This document shows positions 40,251-53,462 of a DNA stretch of 64,000 nucleotides, piece by piece. A model generated the notes under the pieces. That model ran no database searches, was not told the DNA's origin, and saw only the letters and a program-made list of their open reading frames with translations. The stretch comes from Druceiella hillmani (Eukaryota; Arthropoda; Insecta; Lepidoptera; Hepialidae), in contig JAYKKI010000038.1 of NCBI GenBank assembly GCA_039881145.1, positions 1,333,001 through 1,397,000 on the forward strand. The letters run 5' to 3'. Both the position numbers and the translations under genes were made by a program. Positions within the stretch are counted from its first letter, which is position 1. Each line of letters begins with the position of its first letter.

Positions 40251-41267
40251 TTCATGTTGGACATTTCCATTTACCTTTGTTCATCGGGAGAATTTTTTAA
40301 AAATCTTTCTCACCCATTCCAATGCAAGTGTAATGAAATTTTAATGTACATTTAGCACATTTTAACCCCTCAGTGTCCTGGCAGTATTTGGAGTAATTAG
40401 AGCAGTTCATGGTTGATTCAGCGAAATTAGTTTTAATGGATGTTTAAAATGGTATACTAATGGTGTGAACAATAATTTTTTCTCAATTATATTATGCCAT
40501 CTACCGATGACTTATTATTACTAATTACACCGTTATCAAAATAACTTCGTTGGTCTTAAAACTTTGAGATGTTGTCAGTAGGCGGCGCTGTTTAGCGGTT
40601 GTACCGTTTAGCGGTGGCGCTGTTTAGCAAATGAGTAATTGCCGACTTGGACACTTTCTTCAGTGTCGTATTTTTGAACAACTTGTATGGTAATGTTGTA
40701 TTTGGTCAATGTTTGTTATTCAATTATCTGAGTGTCCAGTAGTTAAGGCAATACAATAGATTGGTGTAATTATATAAGTTGTATAGTGAAGTTTCAGATC
40801 ACTAATTTCCTTTCAGTGTCTTAAACAAGATTTCAGTTTTGGCTGAAGTGAAATGTGTACCTTATGCAATATATGTGTAACTAATAATAAGATGATAAAT
40901 TAGTGAACTTGTCAATAGTTACTGCTGACTTCTAGATATGCACAGCTACTTCTGCAGGTCAGTAATCGATGACAGTTTTACTTGTACAGCGGCAACGACT
41001 CGCAACTTGCATCTAGAATTTTACCTTTGTTAACTGCTATTTATACCCAAAACTTTGATATCTTAACTGGTAATAACTATTATCAATCTCAGAACGAACT
41101 TGTAATATTTATGCTAAATATGATAATTAAAATATATATTTATATAGTCTTTCCTTTGGCTAAAAATAGTATATTGAATATTTAGTAGTATATTTCTATG
41201 AATATATAAAAAAAACTGAAACAATATAAACGAAAATTTGTAAAAATATTTAAAGAAAACAAGCATT
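40251..41267. other. unassigned DNA upstream of the LINE
   Basis: Absent from the 9-kb unit and therefore part of the inserted block. A 13-bp phrase GGCGCTGTTTAGC occurs at 40584 and 40616 with related GTTTAGCGG copies between, making a small GC-rich repeat (40581-40628). No coding recognised. Confidence 0.5.
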
Positions 41268-43160
41268 AGTACTTAGCAATTTTTTCCGTGAATGATTAGA
41301 TGTCAATAAAATCTACTGAATTTATTCTAATGGTAAAACCAAAATGTGAAAATATTTGTTTTCACGTATAACATGAACTAAAAACCCATGAAAATACTAT
41401 CCTCAAATAGAAAATATAAGAAAATATGATGCGGCTTTTACTGTCTAACTTTTTAATGAAAAAAACATAAGAGAATTTGATGCGGAAAACATAAGAGAAT
41501 TTGATGGATTTTAATTAAAGTAGTTTTTGGGACGTTTTAAACTAAATACAATGTAGGAGTTTTATCATGCTTTTGCAAGAATTCACTCGTTTTATTATAT
41601 ATAAAAAAGTTTTTATATGAAGTGAAAAAAGTTAAAGTAAAAGTTTTTATATTTTCTTAAAACTGGCATCCGACGCATCCTATGACACGTGATGATGTGT
41701 AGAATGAATTTATATTTGAGGAAAATAAAAACAAAGACCCACATTTACAAAAAGAATGGTGTGTACCTATGTACGAGCGTTAGAAGTTATACTTCTTTGG
41801 CATAATACAAGAATAACTTTATTTGGCACGCAAATAATTAACGGAAATAACATAATAAAAGGACTGGAGCGTGACTGTAAATACGATTTTTTAAATTTAA
41901 ATTCAATCAAATAATTATATTCTAAAAGTTACAATTCAAAATTTATTTCACAGGTGAGCGGTCCACCATTTTATTTTTCTGCTGGCTTTCAACTGTAAGC
42001 CAATCATCTGCCTTACGAAACCTTAACGAAACCTCATTATTTTCTCGAAATATTTTCTAATCTATGTAACAGAAACAAGGGCTGTGTCAATATTTTCACC
42101 ACCGTGAAGCAACTGGTAAAACATAGTTAATATGTCGCTGATGAGTCTTTATCAAACGTATTTTTAATTAAAGCTGGCAAAGACAAGTGAAAGTAAATTA
42201 TCTTCACGAAAGAAGTATAAGTGTTCCAGATAATTACATTTTGGCGAATATTTATCAGCAAATGTGTTGCTCCTAAAATTTTTTAAATATATTTAAGAAT
42301 AGAAGTTTATGGGATATTTCTGACACGTTATTTACAAACATGTCATAAATATATTATGTTCATAACATGGAAAGTGCCATTAAATTTTAAAGATAAATAT
42401 AATCTTAGATTTAAATTACTGATGTTATAAAAATCCCAATAGTCCGATACTGAGTGGCATCACAAGAAAACGGTGACAGCTAGATTCGACGTGTAAGTGT
42501 TTATTAAAATTAATAAAACTAGGAGTTAAAACCATACAATCCTAAATGTCGATAGAAGTTACTTCGTGGTGGAGTTTAAACGTTTTAATTTGAAAATGTA
42601 CACTAGAAAAGTTAATATTAAATTTACTAAAACCTTTGTAATAATAAGGTAATCGATTTTTGGATTAAACTGTGTTGAATATTTTTTCCACCCGTAAGTT
42701 TATCTAAAGAATTTTTATGTAGAAAATGGAAATAATTTATAGCAAAATCAATTCACTTCAAACAACTTTTGCCATTTCCTACGGATATTCAAAATAAACT
42801 AATATATTATGCCGAGTTTGAAAGTAACTTATAATACCGTCGGCATGAAATATTTACTATGTAATTTTTTTTAACAGAAAGTACCTAATTATCTAGAATT
42901 ATATATAGGTTTTTATATAATAAATTCTAATAAGAATGACATGCTTTCTTGCTCAAATATGAATTTCTAATGACGAGTCAAAATTACCAAAATCCATTAC
43001 ATAAATCTTATTTTAAAATCACTTTATAAATCTGTTCTTCGTTGTCAATTGTATCCTTTAAAATATGTATATAACTTAATTTATACCAGTAAGCTCCTAA
43101 TAATATCTATAACAAAAAAAAATCAGTTTTTCTCATTTCAAAAATTAAAATTTAAAAAAA
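41268..43160 (+). repeat. diverged third copy of the 9-kb unit, block C
   Basis: Collinear with about 9290-10680. Matches include ATTTATTCTAATG near 41320, the TTCTCGAAATATTTTCTAATCTATG segment near 42043 and the TTCTCATTTCAAAAATTAAAAT segment near 43130. About 41410-42035 is extra relative to the unit. It includes GCGTTAGAAGTTATACTTC and probably represents another insertion. No gene. Confidence 0.7.
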
Positions 43161-44198
43161 CCTTACACGGGGAAAACGAAAATGCTGTACCCAGGTTATT
43201 TCCAACATTAATCAACTATGCAATTTAACCTCAATAATCTTTCTCGAAACTAAATTGTCTGCTGTATTCCTATACAACACTACAATTAAATATGAACATT
43301 CTTAACCAGATATTTCTCAACAACTTAAATTCAATCAAAAATTTTATAATTTCATACGCAAGGAGAAATGACGTGATTTTCTTGGGCGCACTTGGTTTTC
43401 CTTTTCGGTATCAAAATTAATCTAACAAAAAAATTTGGTTGTTGTTTATTATCAATAATAAACAACAACCAATATCATATTTTTGGGTATAATTTTTTCT
43501 ATTTAAATACACTATTGCATTACAGAAAAACTATTCCAAATCACGTTTTGAAGAAGTATAGGGGTTATAACTATCTAAATGAAAGTCTCGAACATATACA
43601 CAAATGGAATATACCGCTATTGTTACCAATTAAAAGTAGACCCTCATTTTTCGAAGAAATTCTATAATAAAAACAATTTATGTATTTTCTACCTGTATCT
43701 AATAAACATAAAAATGTATTCAACATCTTTTATTTCCATCCATGTTATGAGAGTTCAGTCGCAAGAAATATAGCCGGGAAACATCCATTTTAATGACTTT
43801 AAACGCGATTTGAATAAGTATCAATAGCCCCATAACCTTAAATAAGCTTAAAACTTCTTCAAAATAGCAGCGAGCTTTATTTATACATACACTTTTATTT
43901 TAGTATTTTAAAGCATTTGCTTTTCAGTTAACGACATAGATTTCGCGACAGCATTGTACAATATTCAAGGTCTAAGATCATGAAACTTTGCTTTTCGCAA
44001 ATATCTCGCTTTCTAGTAGTCCGAGGTCGACTAAGTTTATTAGAAAAATTAGTGATAATAAAATTATCTACGTAACAGTTTCTATATATTTTGTAGAACC
44101 AACCGTTTCCCTCATATAGCGCAAAGGTATAGCTACGTATTAACATACGGCATAACACGTATTAACATACGGCATAACAGGAATTCGGTAGTGGGCTA
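43161..44198. other. AT-rich DNA with one hairpin
   Basis: Overlapping short frames on the plus strand (43392-43667, 43579-43773) and the minus strand (43928-44158) match nothing known. The only clear structure is the hairpin at 43435-43472. Confidence 0.5.
43435..43472. repeat. perfect hairpin, 17-bp arms
   Basis: TTGGTTGTTGTTTATTA and its exact reverse complement flank TCAA. No poly-T follows. Confidence 0.85.
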
Positions 44199-44329
44199 AG
44201 AAATCACTGACAAATGGTATTGTGGTAGATTATAATCCGAAACAATGATTACAAACCGAGATGACAATAAAAAAATTATTTTACATGGAGATATCTCTAC
44301 ATAGGAGTATTATAACGAGCATTGAATTT
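44199..44329 (-). repeat. dispersed repeat, inverted copy
   Basis: The reverse complement matches 50247-50378 with only a few differences. Shared phrases include CTCCTATGTAGAGATATCTC and GTCATCTCGGTTTGTAATCA. A more diverged relative in the same orientation as 50247 is present at about 11130-11260 in the 9-kb unit (and again in unit 2). Confidence 0.85.
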
Positions 44330-45037
44330 GAGTACGAGCCTTAAAAAATTAAAAGGGATATGAAAATTTGGCTGATCATGACTTTTTCTTAACATCATAT
44401 TTATATTATTCTCAATACATTATACCCATAAAAAGTTAATGTCAAATAGTTAATGCCATTCGATGTTAAAAGTATTTATTAAACTTTAACGAAAATAATA
44501 TCCGACGTAATCCTTTAACTCTATTTAAAAAGAAATGATATTTACGTAAATTTGTTTATACTATTTATGAGTTTTTATATATTTGAAAATTTTATTCTTT
44601 AAAATAAGAAAATATTTTTTTAAGAAACTCTATAAAACTAGAACTTCTAAATGTCCATACGATTAAGGCGATAAATAATAACTTGTGGAAAACTGACGAT
44701 AATTATATTAAATACTAAATAATCATCATCTTCTGATACTAGGTTCATTTTGTCAAAAAGATTTATTATGTGGGTTGAAAGGATCCATATCTCGTATATA
44801 ATTTTGCATGTTTTATAGTTTGTCAGACTGGTAACAATTTATGCGCACCGAGCACTGAATACTCTATTTTTCTTCATGTTCGCTGCCCGATTAGTTGTAT
44901 TACAAATGATATCTATTAAATTTCAATTGAAATTAATAAAATAATTTCTGTATTTTACTGTATATATATATATATATATATACATATATACATATATATA
45001 TTTGTATATATACACACATATGTATATTTGTATATAT

Positions 45038-45105
<68 letters not shown>

Positions 45106-46254
45106 ATACAAACAAATAAACATGCGCACTTACATACTATCAGATATACTAATAGACCACCAACTCGAAATTTTGTCTCTTTAGATTTCCATTTCACAAA
45201 ATCGCTTGAGATTGGGTTATTCTTCGTTTAATTAACTTTTTCATCGAGTAATATTTCTTTTCGAAATAATATAATCAGTTTAGAAATTAGTGAGCTAATT
45301 TAGTGTACTCCCGTTTAAACCAAGAAAATTTTCATATATGATCATTTACATTTCTTTCTACACATTAATGACGCTATCATCGACGGTTAGCTTCGCAGAA
45401 TGTTTTTTATTAGAAAATGACTTAAGCATTTTTGAGCATGGATGGTATTAACGGTGTTCCGTTTATCAATGGAGTCGAAATAATTTACACTTTTCATTCA
45501 CGTTACTAAATATCCGATAACGATACATTTAAATTAAAATCACCTTTTTTTGAAGTGATTCACTATTTGTGATAATGTGATAACTTATAAATTGTTACGT
45601 CATTTTTGTAATTATTTTCTTGATAATACTGTTAGAAAAAGTAGCCTTTTAAGTAAAAAGATACACTAATTTATATTTTTACGTTGTATACATCAACGTA
45701 AAAGTAGACACAATAGATTCCTAGTGGTTGTAATTTCGCATTTATATTTTTATTTTGTTAAGTTGATAGATTTTTGATTACCAAATTAGCTCAGTGTTAT
45801 AATCCTTACTTCCACTATTATACTATTATGGAAATTTTTGTTATACGTTTGATAAAAAAGTCTCATTTTCAATTAATTTTTCTTTTCTTTTCCATTATTT
45901 CCCGCTCTCTTTAATGCATAACTTAACTATCTAATATTTCACTTGCATTTGGAGGAATTAACTACGCAGAAATTATACTATTTTATTTCTACATGATTAC
46001 TGTTGGCAGTCACATTACAATATAATTGTCAGCGGAGGAGTATTATGCACATAATATCGTTTATTATCTCCATTTTTGCGTATAACATTAAAATTAATAT
46101 ATTAAAAAACAGAAAAGCCTTTTATTTTCTAATAATAGTAACAATTTAAGTTTTAATTTTACACACTTCTTAATATTTATTTTGTTATAGTTAACATTTA
46201 TATATATTAGTAGATATTTAATGCTTAATAAAGTATTGACTGTTTGCTAAACAG
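44330..46254. other. AT-rich DNA, no gene seen
   Basis: Contains the TA tract at 44961-45109 and otherwise anonymous sequence. Confidence 0.6.
44961..45109. repeat. compound TA microsatellite
   Basis: TA with TACATA, TTTGTATATA and CACATA interruptions, ending in a short TGTG run. The Tyr-Ile rich frames in both directions are microsatellite artefacts. Confidence 0.95.
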
Positions 46255-47720
46255 GAACCCCTCTCTGATGAAGGCCTCTTCCAAAGTTTGCTATTTCTCA
46301 AGGGTTTGAGCTATATGTCTTCATTGTAGTCCAGCTATTTTCCTGATGTCATCTTCCCGGCATGCATAAGCATGCATAAGGTCTTTGGTGTTTGCCCAGT
46401 GGACCTTTCCATATTATAACCATTTTGATCCACCTGTAATATTTGAATCTTACCACATGTCCGGTCCATTTGCACTTCAATTTTTGTGCATGGATAAGAG
46501 CATCAATTGTTTGTTTTTGATCTTACGTTTTCATGTCTAATTTTTTGCATCTTCTTTAGATTTAACATACTTCTCTCCACTCTGCTCTGAGATGTGGTTA
46601 TTTATTATTATTTTTGTTTTTCAACTTCCATGTTTGGCACGCATAAGTTAAACATGGTATGAGACACGAGTCCATAGCTTGGTTAGTTCTATTATTTGTT
46701 CATACGATAACAGAGTTCTAATATTATAGGTAGTTGTGGTTGTGGTTGTGTTGGTGGTGGTGGTTATGTAGAGCTGGTTACTGTCCGTGATTTTTTAATT
46801 TGAATATGTTTTCTTTGGAAGGTTGTGGTCGTAATCTTCCTCGGCGACCAACCGGCTTGGAAGATGTTTCGGTGTTTTCTGTAAATTTTGATTTCCATTT
46901 TTATTTTTGTTTTTAGAGGGGTGCTGATAGTGGCTATATGATATTGCTATTTTTTGCATTACCTTCTTCCTTTTATCTTTCTCCATTTTTTTTTCACTAG
47001 GAAATTGAGTATACCCGGTTTGACCTCTTCTGAGAAGCTGGAAGATCTTTGCGGTGTGTTTCGCATTAGTATGGATTTATTTTTCTTAGCAACTTGGGTA
47101 CTGCGAGGGGTATTGTTCACAATATTTGCATCGTGCTGGTGAGGCGCTTAGAGCCCCTTCTTGTTTCATAATGCTGATATTATTGCTCAGAGTGGTGAAT
47201 GTTAATGTGATTGGTCTAGGTTTATCGGATTTTTTGCCTATTCTTCTGGCTTCTTGGAAGTCGCCGCAATTTAATTTGAATATAAAACATTTGTTAATAA
47301 AATATACTAGTTTGCTCTCTAGGTACGAGTAGATGTTTCATCATCTTTAATACCAAAAAATACGACATGTTCTAAATTTTTCTTTCAGTTTTTTCTGGTT
47401 TTCTTCCCAAATTCTAAATTTCTTATCCAATATTTTGTTCATATTTTCTGTTACTTCCTCAGTTATATCTTGGTTATAGCTGTTTTTTGTTAATATAAGT
47501 TTTTTTGAATCTTGTGAAGTCCAGCCATGATCTCCTCCAAGTTTAAGAAAAGGTAAATTACTTAGTAGATTTCTGATCACCTAGGCTGCCTCTCGGTGCC
47601 AGATGGCGTTAATGTGTAGTTATGGTAATATCTGACATACATAGTGAATAACGTAGCCCTCTAGTGGTGAGAATCGGAGTAACTAATGTATGTCTACTGC
47701 AATCTTCGTTAGATAGTTCC
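46255..47720 (-). mobile_element. degraded non-LTR retrotransposon, internally deleted
   Basis: On the minus strand, a 5' region (about 47720-47590, with CACTAGAGGGC and GCCATCTGG) leads into an ORF1-like stretch. That stretch is charged and helical at 47580-47347, then RRIGKKSDKPRPITLTFTTL at about 47270-47190. The latter fits the L1-type ORF1 RRM segment in which a basic motif precedes RP-I-x-[VL]-x-F. A Lys/Asn-rich tail (46986-46795) follows. The 3' end (46362-46259) reads EDDIRKIAGLQ, then stops where tryptophans are expected, then LEEAFIREGF, the tail of an endonuclease-RT. The whole EN and most of RT are missing. The two ends could belong to different families. Confidence 0.55.
46729..46765 (+). 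repeat. (GGTTGT)/(GGT) simple repeat
   Basis: GT-rich tandem units between the two halves of the degraded LINE, giving Asn/Thr runs on the minus strand. Confidence 0.85.
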
Positions 47721-49084
47721 TATAATTTTATAAATAGGCAAACAAAGACGATAATAAGCATTCTCTATTTTATTTACAAATTGAAGAAAAGTTCAAAATT
47801 ATGATTATGGTATATATTTCCTTTTTCTTACTTTGTTATTATATACACATAAATTTCTCGTATTTTCCTCATGAATAATGTACCATTATTTAATTTTATG
47901 CTGTAAAGAGAAGTTTAATTTCATCGTTATTCAAAAACATTTTGTCAATTATACGAAAATTCGACCTTTTGCTTACAATATGAAAAGAATTTCTTTGTCT
48001 CGGTTGTTGTTTTTCTCTTAATACATATCAAATACATTTATTCTTGAATCATCTTAGAAACAAAAGATGGCTTGTTATTTTTTTCAATTTTGATATAAAA
48101 GCTACTTCTCTTTTTAAATAGATGTTAAAACATCGAAAAGAATTTCAAAAAATTGTGTTGACTAAAGAATGTGTTTTGATGCTTTGGATTCAATATACTT
48201 AAATTAAATAAAGCCTTCTTTTCGCAGAAATCCTCAAAGTATCTCGGAATATCTTCAGATTATCGTAGTTTGAAGAGATATACATTTTGTAATAGGATTA
48301 ATTTTAGGAAAGCGCGTATCATTTATTGATGTCGATATAGTGCCGACGTTATGAAACATTTGTAACTCATGAAAATTTTAAATATCTCACATTCTATTTA
48401 TCCAAGATCAACAGAGTTTGCAAATATTATTGAGCGTAACGTTATCTACAAAAAGATTTCATGGGTTTTTTTTGGAAGCAACCGTTTTCAATTAGTAGTT
48501 CAGAGACAATTACCATTGAGATACTGTGCATTGATTCTCGCACCACATTTCAGGTTTCTACCATGATTTTTTCTATAACGTACAATTACATGTATCATCT
48601 GTTATGTCATTGGACCGCCGAAATTGGAAAACCCCATGACCTCATGCTATATTAAAAACTTCGTGAGTCGCAATGACTACCTTTTTTTCTAATGAAAGTT
48701 CATCATTACCATTAGTTCATACTACCAGTTGAGAAGAATTGGTGAAATATTAAATCGAATTAAAAATGGACACGATTCTTCCCAACTTCTGAATCTATCA
48801 TCGTATGGTTCTGCAGCTTTTATCATAGTATCTTTAAATAAAAAGTTTCTTTCTGGTCTAGTATTTTATCTACGTTTTTGTTATTTTTTCCATGTTGTTT
48901 ACCGGCTTCTTTTTTACAAAATAAATTTCAAAATCAGATGATATATATCTTTTATGACAAAATTATGATGTATGTTTCAGAAGTCACATTATTTAAATGT
49001 TCAAATTTGCTTTGCTTTAAAGTCTATGACACTTTGAACTATCACTACATCTCCATCCCCAAGCGATTTATTACATAAAAAAAA
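47721..49084. other. AT-rich DNA, no gene seen
   Basis: Short frames only (48369-48566, 48461-48655, 48729-48941), with no recognisable motif, repeat or RNA. Confidence 0.6.
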
Positions 49085-49820
49085 AGATGTGGTGTCGTGG
49101 GACACCAAGTAAGAACGAAGTTCCTTTGGCTAATGTAGTATCGACACAATTTGCAAAAAAAAAAATCGTGCTCAATTTTATGTAGGTTTTCTTGATTTTT
49201 CTCTTAAATTTTGCTGATTAGTTTTTATTTAAGTACAGGAAAGTATTTAGGAAATTCAGTATTTTAGGAAATAATAAATTACGTAAAATAAAAAAAAATC
49301 GTAATTCAAATTATCAACTAAAATAACAAAATATGTCTCTTTATTTTTGTTTGACAACATAAAATTACATAGAAAGAAATAGAAATAATTACAAAATAAT
49401 TTCCCACTATTATCACTGTCAATTGCATTCAAGTCACTTGTTAGTTCACTTGCCATTGTTACTATATTTATTATTGTTTTGACGATTTGAAATTATATGA
49501 AAATACTCACGAGTAAAATGTATCTATAATGTGAGTATTCGCCACGTGCTTGTCCATGAATTCATGAGTATATACTATGCATTGGCGGGGTGGAGTGGTA
49601 ATAGAGAGAGAAGGGATGAGAGAACGAAAAGAAAGAGGGAGAAAGAGAAAGGTATTATACACTACTCGCTTGTGTATACGACTGTCGCGCCTGCGCACAT
49701 CTCATTTAACGGTTTTATTCCACGAACTTTTTCTTACGGTTTTACTATCACATTTTTTTCAGTTCGGTCGCGCAGCAAAATCCCTATCTCCTCCAAGCCT
49801 GCCGTAAGGAACTTCGTTCC
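49085..49820. repeat. candidate non-autonomous element with inverted ends
   Basis: The left end has GTCGTGGGACACC followed by AACGAAGTTCCTT (about 49113). The right end (about 49805-49818) has AAGGAACTTCGTT, its exact reverse complement. Between them lie a purine-rich GAGAGAGAAGGGATGAGAGA tract near 49600 and a GC-richer stretch with GTCGCGCCTGCGCAC. I recall similar phrases in moth genomes but cannot name a family. A 127-codon plus-strand frame (49531-49914) crosses the right end and is not convincing as a gene. Confidence 0.4.
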
Positions 49821-50246
49821 AAAAAGATTTATAATATGTGATGACCATCGTTATGATAGCGTTAAGTGGAAAATATTGCGCTTTGAACTATTGAGGAACT
49901 TTCAACTGAGTTGAATACAGTAATTATTTATGTGTTGATGGTCGAACGATATAAGACAATTGAAAAAAAATATATTTATTTATTCTATGCCATTTCTTGT
50001 ATATTAACTTATGGTCTTTTTTCCAGAAATACCCACAAATTTTTACAGTGCACTCAAATCTATTTAAAAAACCTATTTATGACCCTACTTTACTATTAAA
50101 GCAAAATTTCTGGAAAGGTCAAAGTGCAATCAAAATTTAATAAGACGATTTTTTTTTTGAAATAAGATCTTAAACGCAGGTGAACACTTTTAAGCGTCAT
50201 TGGGGAAACACTTTTGAGTGTCTCTATGTAATATATGCCTTTTGAC
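49821..50246. other. AT-rich DNA, nothing recognised
   Basis: A stop-rich stretch between two repeats. Confidence 0.6.
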
Positions 50247-50378
50247 AAATTCAATGCTCGTTATAATACTCCTATGTAGAGATATCTCCATGTAAAATAT
50301 ATTTTTTATTGTCATCTCGGTTTGTAATCATTGTTTCGGATTATAATCTACCAAAATACCATTTGTGAGTGATTTCTT
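50247..50378 (+). repeat. dispersed repeat, direct copy
   Basis: Plus-strand partner of 44199-44329. Same orientation as the diverged relative at about 11130-11260. Confidence 0.85.
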
Positions 50379-53300
50379 GAGTGTGAGTGAATTCAATTTA
50401 TAAAAACGTGGTTTGAAATCCTATATTAAACATGAAATAATTTTCATGTGCATATTTTTGAATATAATAAATTGACATATTTTTAGGTCAATATGATTTA
50501 TTACTATGACCACATTTTAAGTTTCTACGTCAAATGGTTTCTGAAAAAAAACACAGAGAAGACTCGGGTGATCTTAGATTAGTTCGGTTTTGTTTTTCAT
50601 TTTGAGATGTGTAACCTTAAAAATAAATAAAGCATCAGGGATTCGTAAAGAACGTCATTAGTATTATGATACCAATCAATATAAATTGTACAGCATCAAA
50701 ATTCAGATTTTTTAAAAAAATGTAAACACTCCATTATTTAGAAGCGGTTTATTGGATGCCAGCAGCCTTAAATACGTTTACTCTCGTAGAAATAGATTTT
50801 TACTAAGTTATGTAATTATAGTTGATATATATCCTTATAAGAAAACACAACGTTGTACTTTTTATGGCATCGCGTTTATTATTTTCGACATATACTTGGT
50901 TAAGGAAAGTGCGAAAAGTACCGCGCTGTATGGTTGCCTCGTTGAATTAATCTAATGAAAGCTTTCAAACCACATGACTTGTAAATGTTTGCATCTTTTC
51001 TATTATCATTAATAAATAATTGAATTTAAATAAATACAAATAGTTTGAATACGTTATCGATACATTTGAACAAGCTATCTGAAAAATTAATTAAATGTTT
51101 GATCACGCTATCCGAACATTAAATTGGTTTTCAATAAGTATAGTAAATTTTATCTGTTTGAGTAGGAGATAAAAACATTTTTTGTTTATATATCAGTTAA
51201 AGAAAGGTGAAGGTAATAACGTATATATTAATTCGTCACCTGGGAAATGTATCATTATGTCTTTCTGACTGACTTGACTTTGATTCACATGTCTTGTAAT
51301 AAAATATACTCGTTCACTAATGAAAACTGTCACAATAAGTTATCGTGTCAGATTTCATAACTTGTAAGAGCGAAGTAATTGTATTTAAAATCATGCCCTC
51401 CTTAGAGGAGGATGTATAGTGTACAAGCTTGTATAGCTATTGCTTATCATAATATTCTGCATAGTATGGAGGAAATAAATTGTTTGTCTCAATATTTACT
51501 CTACATACAATCCGTGTATTTTTTTTCTAATAAAAGAAGATTCTGTTTTACAATTTTTACAAATGAACGTTCTATTAAATTTCTAAAAGTACCTGTGTAC
51601 CGCTTGTTTATTCTGTACCGTCTACGTACTTACCAATCCTTTTTTTAATGGGATCGTCCATTTTTTATTAGAAAATTAGCGACCCACTCCAACTTTGTAA
51701 CGATACAATTAAGTAATTTTTTTAATATTCCTTGATGGGTATTTTTTCTTTCATGGACGTACTTCTCCATTTTATTTTAAATAAAATATAGCAATAATGT
51801 GAAAATATCACTAATCAGATCAATTAATTGAGATCTACACTTTTTCCTTTATTTTAAGTATTGCGCTATAAACAAGATTTCTTGGTTTATTTACAGATAC
51901 GATCTAAATAATTTGCCTAGGCTACCGCAAAGTCAAAGTGTAATATATATTTGCCGATATGAAAAGCAATCTCTCCGCAGGCCAATAAAAGTTTGCCCTG
52001 AAGATAAAATTAATATGAAAACTTTCCCTACATAAAAAAGTAAAAAAATTTCAATAAGTGAATTTACTAATATAGAAAAAAAATGTTTCATAAAATTAAA
52101 CCACTATAATCTATTAAAACACTTTACGTGCATTGTATAACTCATTTATTAATATAATAAAAGAATACTAACTAATAAAATAATAATAATGTATAATAAA
52201 AATGAAAAATATATCTACGTTATTCTCTATACGTAAAGAAACTATATTTCTTTAATTGGTTGAGCGCTCTGCTGCCGACAAACAGTGACCATGTACTTTT
52301 GAACTTCATAGATGGCGCTGTGAGTAATGGCGGTCAACACGATCAGTAAAGCAGATTATTTTTAGTTGGCAGAACTCATGATGGTTATTTAGATTGTTTG
52401 GTTTGATTAAAAGAACTGTATGAAAAGGAATTGGCAATTTAAATAAGAAACTTTAAATGTTTTCTTTATTTTCAGAGCAACGCTATCTTTTAATTGAATT
52501 TTGCAATTCCTAATAAGTTCGAAGACATTGTCTTATATACATTAGACTTTTTAGCGTTCGGTACGTTCTTTCGTGTTCGCATAACTTCGTGTAATCACAA
52601 TTGCAAAATATCAAAAAAGTTCAAGTCATTGTTGGCGATGAATGTAAATCTTGAAACATCATTTACCCAGTACCAAGGGTTTTGAGTTGATTAATGCATT
52701 CATATTGAGTTTGACTAATATAAAATTCGAAACTAAAAGTGTTTTAACCAATTTTACGTAAATTATGTTGCAATAATAAGATTTTACAACGATAAAATAC
52801 TGAATCTAACGAAATTCCTTCTAATACTCACCAAAAAAATATATACGTGCGGAAATTAGGGAAGCAAATTTTTAATTAATTACATTCAACGGGTTTTAAT
52901 AATTTTTGAGGCACTTCCAAAGTTAGAACTGCAAAAAGATAGAAAGTACAACTAATAATTTTCCTATAGAATTCAATAAAGTCTCATCTTTTTGAAAAAT
53001 GTTATACTCTAACAAATTTGGTAAAAAACAACAAAAACCATTCACATGAAGAACCCTAAAACCAAGTACTTTATACGAAAACAGAGATTACTTTACTTTA
53101 TATATTGCAACATTGCCTTCTTTACAATCTTAATTTTAATTTTAAATATTTTTTACTTCAACCAAATTCACTCATTGATCAAGTGCATTTTTATATAAAT
53201 AATGAATATAACAATGAAGAGAACATCAAAGCTAATTTCTGGTTGGGTTCAAGAATCTATTATTATTTGCTCAACAGACTACACACCTAAAGTATTTGAT

Positions 53301-53397
53301 ACAGAACTGTCTGGTTAGGAGGTGCAGTTACTGATTCATGTCTTCTGGGTTACTGTAACGTAAGGTAAATAGAGACCGTATTGGGAAATGTTACCGA
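50379..53397. other. AT-rich DNA, no gene seen
   Basis: Only short unrecognised frames (for example 50752-50955, 51412-51648, 52494-52685). A phrase AGATGGCGCTGTGAG at about 52310 is of a kind often found at insect transposon ends, but no element could be built around it. Confidence 0.55.
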
Positions 53398-53462
53398 TGT
53401 AGTGTTTGGAACAATATGTAGCTACAATTTAATTGTAGCTACATATTGTTCCAAACACTACA
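53398..53462. repeat. 65-bp perfect palindrome
   Basis: Two 32-bp arms, TGTAGTGTTTGGAAC... and its exact reverse complement, are separated by a single T at 53430. Pairing stops cleanly at both outer edges. It is not part of a recognised element or terminator. Confidence 0.95.

Noticed and set aside
49531..49914. 127-codon plus-strand frame as a gene
   Set aside because: It runs across the end of a probable repeat, includes a purine-rich simple tract and has no recognisable domain.
52290..52330. AGATGGCGCTGTGAG phrase as a transposon end
   Set aside because: No matching inverted or direct partner and no coding remnant could be found nearby.
53398..53462. Palindrome as a transcription terminator
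   Set aside because: There is no adjacent gene and no T-run, and bacterial-type termination does not apply in this context.
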